A stretch of DNA of 10,111 nt from contig CAYQJO010000160.1 in the NCBI GenBank assembly GCA_964417785.1, positions 1 to 10,111 on the forward strand. Reading direction: 5' to 3'. This DNA is from DAOTUL01 sp034437435. GTDB lineage: Bacteria > Chloroflexota > Anaerolineae > Aggregatilineales > Phototrophicaceae. Below, piece after piece: positions 1-5,804 of this stretch; the first letter of the stretch is position 1; every line of letters begins with the position of its first letter. The notes beneath the pieces were generated by a model, which was not told the DNA's origin, did not search any database, and saw only the letters and a program-made list of their open reading frames with translations. Position numbers and translations under genes: made by a program.

Positions 1-344
1 GCGGCGAAGGTATACGCTCCCCAGGCTGCCAGATAGAACGACAACCATGTCACAACCTTGATACGCACCACATCATCAACGAGCGGCAGCTTGCCGATCA
101 GCACGGCCAGTGCATAGGGAGCCGGTGCCGTAAACTGAAAGGTGGGCGCACCGTAACCGTAATAGAAAATCTCCGACCAACGCGGCCACAGATCACCCTG
201 TGACCAGGTGTGGGCCAGATCGACCGTCTTCCAGTAGTGGAGGGCGACATCCGCACCTTCCGGCAAACCTGCATGAATCAGGGCCGGGATAAAGGCGACC
301 GTCGCCAGAATGAGCGCAATGCGTACAGACATGGGCGCAAGCAT
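1..344 (-). CDS. Polytopic membrane protein, GT-C / PTPS-related type (N-terminal part, truncated by window edge)
   Basis: An open frame runs on the minus strand from an ATG at 344 (alternative in-frame ATG at 332) to the window edge without a stop, about 114 codons. The N-terminus is a hydrophobic segment (SVRIALILATVAFIPALIHA) that could be a first membrane helix. A soluble stretch follows with H-Y-W...DLWPRW and YYGYGAPTF, then a second hydrophobic segment and the start of a third (VVTWLSFYLAAWGAY). An acidic residue after helix 1 followed by a PRW...GYGxPxF pattern is typical of large bacterial membrane proteins annotated as PTPS-related or GT-C-like glycosyltransferases, which act on lipid-linked sugars at the membrane. 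The family call is from memory of that pattern; the C-terminal part is not visible. No good Shine-Dalgarno motif precedes either ATG, so the start is uncertain. The gene diverges from the TPR operon. Confidence 0.6.
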   Translation of the reverse strand, partial: MLAPMSVRIALILATVAFIPALIHAGLPEGADVALHYWKTVDLAHTWSQGDLWPRWSEIFYYGYGAPTFQFTAPAPYALAVLIGKLPLVDDVVRIKVVTWLSFYLAAWGAYTFA

Positions 345-361
345 AGGTGGCAGAAAGGGAT

Positions 362-389
362 TTATCAAGTCTGGCAAACCCGCTATACT
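362..389 (+). promoter_or_regulatory. Candidate sigma-70-type promoter of the TPR operon
   Basis: TTATCA (362-367, four of six matches to TTGACA) is followed after 16 bp by TATACT (384-389, five of six matches to TATAAT). Transcription from about 396 would give a leader of roughly 17 nt that still contains the strong ribosome binding site at 399-407. No other credible promoter lies in the 68-bp divergent spacer. Confidence 0.45.
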
Positions 390-398
390 GTGGGCAAG

Positions 399-407
399 AA
401 AGGAGGT
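399..407 (+). promoter_or_regulatory. Strong Shine-Dalgarno that fixes the start of the first TPR gene
   Basis: AAAGGAGGT is a near-perfect match to the anti-Shine-Dalgarno sequence and lies 6 nt (from the end of GGAGG) before the GTG at 413. This selects GTG 413 over the longer in-frame GTG at 347. The same start gives an N-terminus (RFRRDYNRPFF) that aligns with that of the next gene (FIKRDYTRSFF). Confidence 0.75.
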
Positions 408-412
408 GTGGC

Positions 413-1660
413 GTGCGATTTCGCAGAGATTATAACCGACCGTTCTTCAGCAGCCGCCGACGGGGTCCTAACGTCTGGCTGCTGTTCGCTTACGGGTTAC
501 TCATCGGCGGTTTCCTGGTGTTCGTGACGCTCCGCTATGATGACCTCCAACTCCAGGCACTGGAGACCATTGGGATGGCTCCCACCGCGACACCGGTCGC
601 CAGCACCCTTGCCATGCAAGCCGTAGAACGCTATCAGGCCGGTGATGTGACGGGTGCTATCCGTTACTATGAGCGGGCTGTGCAGCAGCAGCCGGACGAC
701 ATCAACTATCTATACGAGTATGGCAATGCCCTGCTGGAAGACGACCAGTACGATCAGGCGATTGCCATCTCGGATCATGCAATCGAGGTCGCACCGGACG
801 ATCCACGCGGTTACGCCCTTAAGGGACGTGCGCTCATGTGGTCCGATCCCGCCGCTGCCATCCAGGTGACAGTTCTGGGCAAGGACATCGATCCGTCCTT
901 TGCTCCGTTGTATGCCGTGCAGGGTGTGGCCTATACCAATCTGGCCCGCTATCAGCAGGGCATCCAGGAGGGCATGAAGGCGATGGAACTGGACCGCACC
1001 GATCCGTTCGTACTGCGGGCCATCTACACGCCGCTGGTCTATACCGGACGGTATCAGGAAGCCATCAGCTACCTGGAAGAGGCCATCTCGATCAACCCCA
1101 ATGTAACCGCACCGTACTTTGAACTGGCGTTTCTGTATAAACTGCGTCAGGTCAACCAACCGGAGATGGCGGTCGCCATTTACAATCGTATCCTGGAGAT
1201 GGACCCTAACAACGCGAAGGCGTATCTGCGTCTGTGTGAGACCTATGCCAATGTGGAAAACGCCCGTTTCGACATCGCTCAGCCGTACTGCGACCGGGCC
1301 ATCGAGATCAATCCAGACTTCGGCGACGCTTATATGCAGCGCGGTAGAATGCAGTATCTGCGCCGCAACTACGAAGGCTCCATCGAGTCGTTTAACACCT
1401 GCGTGGACTTTGGATCAAACAAGATCGAGTGCTGGACTCTGCGTGGTATCGCGCATTTCTGGCTGGGCGAGTGTGTGCAGGCGTGGGATGTCCTCACCGA
1501 AGCCCGTATCCGTGCCATTGACCAGGGCGACGATCTCAGCCAGATCGAGGATGGCCTGTACAACGTGACCCAACTCTGCCCGGAGTATGCCAACCAGCCA
1601 ACTCCGACGCCACAGCCCACCCAACCCCCACCGGCAACACCCATCGGTGGATTTGGCTGA
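413..1660 (+). CDS. Membrane-anchored TPR protein, first of three
   Basis: This gene encodes 415 residues starting at GTG 413, chosen from the strong ribosome binding site. A basic N-terminus (RFRRDYNRPFFSSRRR) precedes one transmembrane helix at about 21-40, which by the positive-inside rule puts the C-terminal bulk outside the cytoplasm. A short linker with PTATP (58-61) follows, then about nine tandem TPR units from about 67 to 368, most ending in an acidic or polar ..DP/NP turn. A Pro/Thr/Gln-rich tail (395-411) ends the protein. Six cysteines (275, 293, 330, 340, 354, 389) recur at matching places in the next gene, suggesting structural disulfides. TPR arrays bind protein partners; none can be named here. 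The stop codon overlaps the next start (TGATG, 1658-1662), so the two are translationally coupled. It is the first gene of a three-gene operon. Specific function unknown. Confidence 0.9.
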   Translation: MRFRRDYNRPFFSSRRRGPNVWLLFAYGLLIGGFLVFVTLRYDDLQLQALETIGMAPTATPVASTLAMQAVERYQAGDVTGAIRYYERAVQQQPDDINYLYEYGNALLEDDQYDQAIAISDHAIEVAPDDPRGYALKGRALMWSDPAAAIQVTVLGKDIDPSFAPLYAVQGVAYTNLARYQQGIQEGMKAMELDRTDPFVLRAIYTPLVYTGRYQEAISYLEEAISINPNVTAPYFELAFLYKLRQVNQPEMAVAIYNRILEMDPNNAKAYLRLCETYANVENARFDIAQPYCDRAIEINPDFGDAYMQRGRMQYLRRNYEGSIESFNTCVDFGSNKIECWTLRGIAHFWLGECVQAWDVLTEARIRAIDQGDDLSQIEDGLYNVTQLCPEYANQPTPTPQPTQPPPATPIGGFG

Positions 1661-2856
1661 TGTTCATCAAACGGGATTACACTCGTTCGTTTTTCGGACG
1701 TCGTCCCGGTAAGCCGCGCCGCAACTACGCCCAACTCCTGTTCGTGTTCGGACTGGCAATTGGGGCGCTGCTGGTTTACGTCTCGGCCAACTTCAGCAGC
1801 CTGCAAACACAGGCGCTGGCACTCGTAGGCATATCACCGACGGCCACACCGCTGCCAAGCGATCTGGCGACCCTGGGTGCCAATCTGGTGCTGGCCGGTG
1901 ACCTGCAAGAAGCTGCTGATCTGTTCGAGAGAGCCATCAAGCAGCGACCGGAAAACGTCAACTACATCTATGAGTATGGTCAGGTTTTGATCGAACTGGA
2001 CGACCCGGAACGCGCCGTCGAGATGGGTGACGCCATCATCAACCTGGACCCGACCGACCCGCGTGGCTATGCACTCAAAGCGCGTGGGCTTACCTGGGCC
2101 GGTCGGCCATCCGACGCTATCTCGGTCGGGCTGGCGGGAATCGCCATTGATCGTACTTACGCCCCCATCTATTCTGCTTTGGCTCGTGCCTACGCTAACG
2201 ATGGCCGTTATAGCGACGCAGTTGAAACTGGACTGCGGGCGACGGAACTCGACCCCGGTTCGGCGGATGCCCGCCGCAGTTACGCCCATGCGCTCAACTG
2301 GGTCAGCGACCGGGAGGAAGCGACCGCACAACTGGAAGCCGCCATCGCGCTGGACAGCAACAATCTCGGCGCTTACCTGGAACTGGCGAATCAATATCTG
2401 GCCCAGAACCGTGACCAGGAGGCCATCGACCTCTATGACCGGGTGCTGGCGCTGCAACCGGCCAACTGGCGGGCGCTGCTGCGCTTATGCAGCACCTATC
2501 TCAAGATCGGCCAGCGCGAAAATGCCCTGGGCTATTGTGAGGACGCCGTCAACGCCAACCCGGAGTCGACCGAAGCCTATTACCAGCTTGGTCTGATCCA
2601 GTACAACCTGTTCCTGTTTGATGACGCCGTACAGTCCTTTGACACCTGCTACCAGTTGAACCCTGGCAGCCTGAACTGCCAGTACCGTCTCGGTCTGGCG
2701 CATTATTACGCCGGTGACTGCGCGACAGCCTGGGAGTATCTGCAAAGCTCTCTGGCGATGGCACAGGCCAACGAGGGTAACGACACCATCATCGATAATA
2801 TCCGTGAGGGCTTGATCGCCACCCTGCGGCAGTGTCCGGAACTGGCGGAAGGTTAA
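1660..2856 (+). CDS. Membrane-anchored TPR protein, second of three (tandem paralogue of the first)
   Basis: This gene encodes 398 residues from an ATG whose A is also the last base of the upstream TGA. Architecture copies the first gene: basic cytoplasmic N-terminus with RDYTRSFF and several Arg/Lys, one transmembrane helix at about 24-42, the external SLQTQALALVG element, a PTATP linker (60-64), then about nine TPRs from about 70 to 368. Shared landmarks in order include NYxYEYG, DPRGYALK, LRLC, the Cys at 293, 330, 340, 354 (identical numbers in both proteins) and a last Cys at 392 (389 in the first). It lacks the proline-rich tail and stops shortly after the last Cys. The ribosome binding site (GGTGG region 1645-1650) is weak, fitting coupling to the first gene. 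Most likely arose by tandem duplication followed by divergence. Partner and role unknown. Confidence 0.9.
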   Translation: MFIKRDYTRSFFGRRPGKPRRNYAQLLFVFGLAIGALLVYVSANFSSLQTQALALVGISPTATPLPSDLATLGANLVLAGDLQEAADLFERAIKQRPENVNYIYEYGQVLIELDDPERAVEMGDAIINLDPTDPRGYALKARGLTWAGRPSDAISVGLAGIAIDRTYAPIYSALARAYANDGRYSDAVETGLRATELDPGSADARRSYAHALNWVSDREEATAQLEAAIALDSNNLGAYLELANQYLAQNRDQEAIDLYDRVLALQPANWRALLRLCSTYLKIGQRENALGYCEDAVNANPESTEAYYQLGLIQYNLFLFDDAVQSFDTCYQLNPGSLNCQYRLGLAHYYAGDCATAWEYLQSSLAMAQANEGNDTIIDNIREGLIATLRQCPELAEG

Positions 2857-2858
2857 CC

Positions 2859-4199
2859 ATGTATTTACGCACACCTAAACGTTACAAATCACGCACGAAC
2901 GGTCGTCTCGTCAACTCGTGGCGCTGGCTGCCGCTGTGGTTGCTGGCTCCGCTGGTCATTTACCTGGGACTCTATGTGTATAACAACCGTGACGACTACC
3001 GCGAACCGGTCGGGCAGCTACTGGGCGACATCGCCAGCGATGCCCAGCAAGGTATCGAAAACATCAACGCACCCCAACCAACACCCACCCGTGACCCATC
3101 CAACGATCTACGCCGCGCTCACGAATCCTGGGAACGCGGTGCCATCCAGGAAGCGGTCAGCATCTACGGGTCGTCTTCCACTGCCACCCCCAACGACATC
3201 CTTATCCATTACCGGCTGACCCTGGGACTCATCATGGAGGCACGCTACGAGGAGGCGGTCGCTGCCGCGGAAAACGCCATCACCGCCCAACCGTACTCGG
3301 CAGACGCCTGGGCCATTCATTCGATGGCGCTCAACCGAATCGGTGAGGACCGGGCCGCTGTCGCCAGCGCCTTACGTGCGCTGGAACTGGTGCCAGAGGA
3401 TAGGGTAGAAGCCGAACCGCAGAAGGCGGTCTCGCGTGCGCGTGCGTTGGCCTTCCTGGCAGAGGCCTACCATAACCTGGGACAGACGGAACGGGCTGAG
3501 ACATTGGTCAACGAAGCGATTGAACTCAACCCCAACAGCTTTGAAGCCTACCAGGTGCGCGGCAGAATCAACGATGAGACGTTCTTCTTCGATGAAGGGC
3601 TGGCCGACTTCCAGATGGCCTACGATCTGGCCCCCAACATCATCTACACGGCGATCTGGCTGGCACGGGTGGAAAGTGTGCGCAACCAGAACTACGACGT
3701 CGCCATCGAGCTTTACCAGGATATTGTGGAGGATAACCCCGGTAACACCCAGGCGCTTTATGACCTGGGCAATTATTACCTCCGGGTCGAAGGCAACGCC
3801 AGCGAATCGGCCAACTACCTGTCGCGCTGTATCGAATCCAATCCGGACAACGCAAACTGCCACTGGCTGCTCGGTCGGGCGCAGTTGGGACTGGGCGAGA
3901 CAGTTTCGGCGCTGGAGTCGTTCCAGACCGCCTACAATCTCGAACCGCAGGATGGATACTATAACTACTGGTTGGGCGAAGGCTATATCAGTCTGGGCCA
4001 GTGTCCGCAGGCCATGCCCTATCTTCAGGCCGGTTACCAGATCGCGCAGGACACCGACGATGATGATCTGGCATCCGCTTTTGAGTTCTCGCTGGCGGAA
4101 TGTGGCTCCCCGATTGTCCAACCGACGCAGCCAGTACCGGAGACCGAAGATGGAGAAACCGAAACGACTGAAGGCGATGAAGACACGCCCGATGTCTAA
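2859..4199 (+). CDS. Membrane-anchored TPR protein, third of three, acidic C-terminal tail
   Basis: This gene encodes 446 residues from ATG 2859, preceded by GGAAGG (2847-2852) at 6 nt; a GTG at 2832 would extend it into the previous gene with no better signal. The N-terminus is basic with one transmembrane helix at about 24-41, then a PTPT linker (about 74-77). Some nine to ten TPR units span about 81 to 398, with a short non-TPR insertion around 182-191. It lacks the RDYxRxFF and PTATP blocks of the two upstream paralogues. It retains four of their cysteines (324, 334, 382, 415), but with a gap longer by exactly 34 residues between the second and third. The C-terminus is a Glu/Asp/Thr-rich low-complexity tail (427-446). 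The gene starts 2 nt after the previous stop and its own stop overlaps the convergent gene's stop by 4 nt. Function unknown; probably part of one assembly with its neighbours. Confidence 0.9.
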   Translation: MYLRTPKRYKSRTNGRLVNSWRWLPLWLLAPLVIYLGLYVYNNRDDYREPVGQLLGDIASDAQQGIENINAPQPTPTRDPSNDLRRAHESWERGAIQEAVSIYGSSSTATPNDILIHYRLTLGLIMEARYEEAVAAAENAITAQPYSADAWAIHSMALNRIGEDRAAVASALRALELVPEDRVEAEPQKAVSRARALAFLAEAYHNLGQTERAETLVNEAIELNPNSFEAYQVRGRINDETFFFDEGLADFQMAYDLAPNIIYTAIWLARVESVRNQNYDVAIELYQDIVEDNPGNTQALYDLGNYYLRVEGNASESANYLSRCIESNPDNANCHWLLGRAQLGLGETVSALESFQTAYNLEPQDGYYNYWLGEGYISLGQCPQAMPYLQAGYQIAQDTDDDDLASAFEFSLAECGSPIVQPTQPVPETEDGETETTEGDEDTPDV

Positions 4200-4615
4200 T
4201 GTTCGCCGGTGATGGCGTAGACCAGCACACCGATGCAGGCCATGAAATAACTGCCGATGATACTGGCCGCTTGCAGTTCACCGAAAAGATCGTCAGTTCC
4301 GGCGGAGGCCCCGTGCGAACCAAAACCCAGCGGATCAGCCAGACTCGCCATCGTCCCCAACACCAACCCGGTCAGTGCCATCCGGATGCCAATCTGCTGC
4401 ATCAGCGTCGCGGACCGGTTGTGAAAGAAAGCAAACTTCACATAGAACAAAGCACCGAGAATCAGCAAATGCAGGCCGATCAACACGCCGAAAATCTGGA
4501 TAATACCCATACCCGGCGTCGGATCGAGACCCGTCACGCCGGGGAACAGGGACATGAGCGTGAGGACGGCCCCCAGCGCCCCAACGGCAATTCCAATTTG
4601 TGCAACTCGTGCCAT
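4196..4615 (-). CDS. Small four-helix integral membrane protein, family not recognised
   Basis: This gene encodes 139 residues beginning MARVAQIG at ATG 4615; a GTG one codon upstream is also possible. Four hydrophobic segments at about 4-23, 38-58, 75-93 and 115-135 predict a four-helix membrane protein with almost no soluble domain. Loop features include DPTPG (31-35) after helix 1, FFHNRSAT (63-70) after helix 2 and a Gly/Ala/Asp-rich loop (95-112) after helix 3. I do not recognise the family. Its start overlaps the dipeptidase stop as TGATG, so it is translated by re-initiation from that gene, with AGGGG just upstream as a possible helper site. This arrangement suggests the two products are needed together, for example in amounts tied to each other, but nothing shows physical contact. 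Its TAG stop overlaps the stop of the convergent TPR gene. Confidence 0.8.
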   Translation of the reverse strand: MARVAQIGIAVGALGAVLTLMSLFPGVTGLDPTPGMGIIQIFGVLIGLHLLILGALFYVKFAFFHNRSATLMQQIGIRMALTGLVLGTMASLADPLGFGSHGASAGTDDLFGELQAASIIGSYFMACIGVLVYAITGEH

Positions 4616-5679
4616 CACAACCCCTGGCGTAGTTTGCGCAGCATGTTGCCCCCCATGATGGCGGCCACATCATCCTCGGCAAAACCCCGCGCCAACAGAG
4701 CCGAGCGAATCTGCCACAAATCAGCGACGGTATCGACCTCCGCCGGGATGCTCTCAGCGCCGAAGCCACCGTCAAAGTCGCTGCCGATACCAACATGGTC
4801 AGCGCTGCCGGCGATCTGACACACATGGTCGATGATGTCGATCACCCGTGTCATGGTGACATCGTGTTTGTGGTCAGCATGGGTCCAGGTACCATCGAGA
4901 AAGGCGTTATAGAGGACCACCCCCATCACCCCATCGCGCTCGACCAACCGCCCGATCATCTCGTCCGAGAGATGGCGGTCGGTATTACAAAAGTGGCGCG
5001 GGTTGCTGTGGCTGGCGATGATCGGGCCGTCGTAGCGGTCCATCGATTCGAGATAGGCATCCTCCGCCATATGCGAGACATCCAGCACCGCGTTGAAGTC
5101 CATCATCACATCCAGCAGTTCACGCCCCAGATCGGTCAGCGGTCCAGGCATGTCGGTGCCGCCGGAATAACGTGAGGCCACCCAGGCCGGTCCCACGATG
5201 CGCACACCGCGCTCATACCACTCCTCGAACTGGCGCGGCTCAATGATGGGGTCCGCGTTTTCCATCAGCAGCACCAGCGCCTGCTGGCGCTGGCGCACGT
5301 CATCGCCCTCCCAGGTCGCCAACACCTCATCCAGATCGGTCGCATTGTGGATCAGGCGCAAACGGTCATCCTCATCGGTGATCCGTTCGTAATAATCAGC
5401 CTGCTCCGAGCCGACCCGGTAGGCACCGGCAGCGTCCCGGTACATCATCCGTGAATAACTGGATGCATGACGGCTGTAGGGTGCAGTGAAAATGGTGGCG
5501 AAGACGACCGCCACCCGACCGGCCAGCGCTTCCGGCAGGCCGAGTGTGGCGGTGCCATTCTGCTGGACCGCCCAGCTTCCGGCCTCGCGATGGCGTTTCT
5601 GCATGGCGCTCATGCGATAGTCGCGGTTAAAGCTGATGGCGTTGAAAGCGATGTCCTGATGGGCATCAACAACAATCAT
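4615..5679 (-). CDS. Peptidase family M19 (membrane/renal dipeptidase-like) metallohydrolase
   Basis: This gene encodes 354 residues from ATG 5679, chosen because AGGAG (5686-5690) lies 6 nt upstream and because M19 proteins start very close to their first metal motif. The sequence shows the M19 zinc-ligand set: H7 and D9 (DAHQD), E140 (LLMEN), H203 (DVSHMAED) and H224 (IASHSN). It also has GIGSDFDGG (297-305) with the catalytic aspartate, and the C-terminal GGNMLRKL typical of the family. M19 enzymes hydrolyse dipeptides, including some with D-residues, using a binuclear zinc site; the substrate here cannot be deduced. There is no signal peptide, so it is probably cytoplasmic. One odd point: the family's substrate-site His in the usual THN element appears replaced by Trp166 (VGPAWVASRY). 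It is first in a two-gene operon with the four-helix membrane protein. Confidence 0.9.
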   Translation of the reverse strand: MIVVDAHQDIAFNAISFNRDYRMSAMQKRHREAGSWAVQQNGTATLGLPEALAGRVAVVFATIFTAPYSRHASSYSRMMYRDAAGAYRVGSEQADYYERITDEDDRLRLIHNATDLDEVLATWEGDDVRQRQQALVLLMENADPIIEPRQFEEWYERGVRIVGPAWVASRYSGGTDMPGPLTDLGRELLDVMMDFNAVLDVSHMAEDAYLESMDRYDGPIIASHSNPRHFCNTDRHLSDEMIGRLVERDGVMGVVLYNAFLDGTWTHADHKHDVTMTRVIDIIDHVCQIAGSADHVGIGSDFDGGFGAESIPAEVDTVADLWQIRSALLARGFAEDDVAAIMGGNMLRKLRQGL

Positions 5680-5685
5680 TTCACG

Positions 5686-5690
5686 CTCCT
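5686..5690 (-). promoter_or_regulatory. Shine-Dalgarno that decides the dipeptidase start
   Basis: On the minus strand AGGAG sits 6 nt before ATG 5679. The longer in-frame starts at 5706 (ATG) and 5733 (TTG) have no such site and lie inside the predicted promoter elements. Confidence 0.7.
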
Positions 5691-5704
5691 GGTGGTACAC
5701 GGCC

Positions 5705-5733
5705 ATTGTATCCGTCTCATCAACAATATTCAA
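5705..5733 (-). promoter_or_regulatory. Candidate sigma-70-type promoter of the dipeptidase operon
   Basis: On the minus strand TTGAAT (5733-5728, four of six matches to TTGACA) is followed after exactly 17 bp by TACAAT (5710-5705, five of six matches to TATAAT). Initiation near 5698 gives a leader of about 19 nt containing the AGGAG site. The region is AT-rich and shared with the divergent molybdoenzyme gene. Confidence 0.6.
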
Positions 5734-5804
5734 ACTCTAAACTTTTCTGTAATTTTTATGACTTATGATGAACAACGTGACGAAATATAACGAGGTGTAG
5801 TCTT

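Noticed and set aside
347..412. Upstream GTG start adding 22 residues to the first TPR protein
   Set aside because: The extension contains the putative promoter and the strong ribosome binding site, and the paralogue's N-terminus matches the shorter form.
2832..2858. Upstream GTG start adding nine residues to the third TPR protein
   Set aside because: It lies in the end of the previous gene; GGAAGG at proper spacing points to ATG 2859.
3372..4121. Long minus-strand open frame (249 codons) opposite the third TPR gene
   Set aside because: It lies entirely antisense to a well-supported TPR gene, has no recognisable domain or ribosome binding site, and is best explained by codon-bias mirror effects.
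3436..4212. Plus-strand frame of 258 codons overlapping the third TPR gene
   Set aside because: Its product is Arg/Trp/Thr-rich without hydrophobic or domain pattern, typical of an out-of-frame reading of a GC-rich gene.
4205..4218. CGCC/GGCG inverted repeat near the convergent junction as a terminator
   Set aside because: The stem is only 4 bp, has no T-tract and lies inside the coding end of the four-helix protein.
4199..4819. Plus-strand frame of 206 codons opposite the four-helix protein and the dipeptidase end
   Set aside because: Composition (His, Arg, Gln, Pro) and full antisense position to two genes with clear protein features argue against coding.
5763..5791. Plus-strand promoter pairing TTATGA with TATAAC just before the molybdoenzyme gene
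   Set aside because: Initiation would fall at about 5797 and remove the ribosome binding site; the -35 match is poor.
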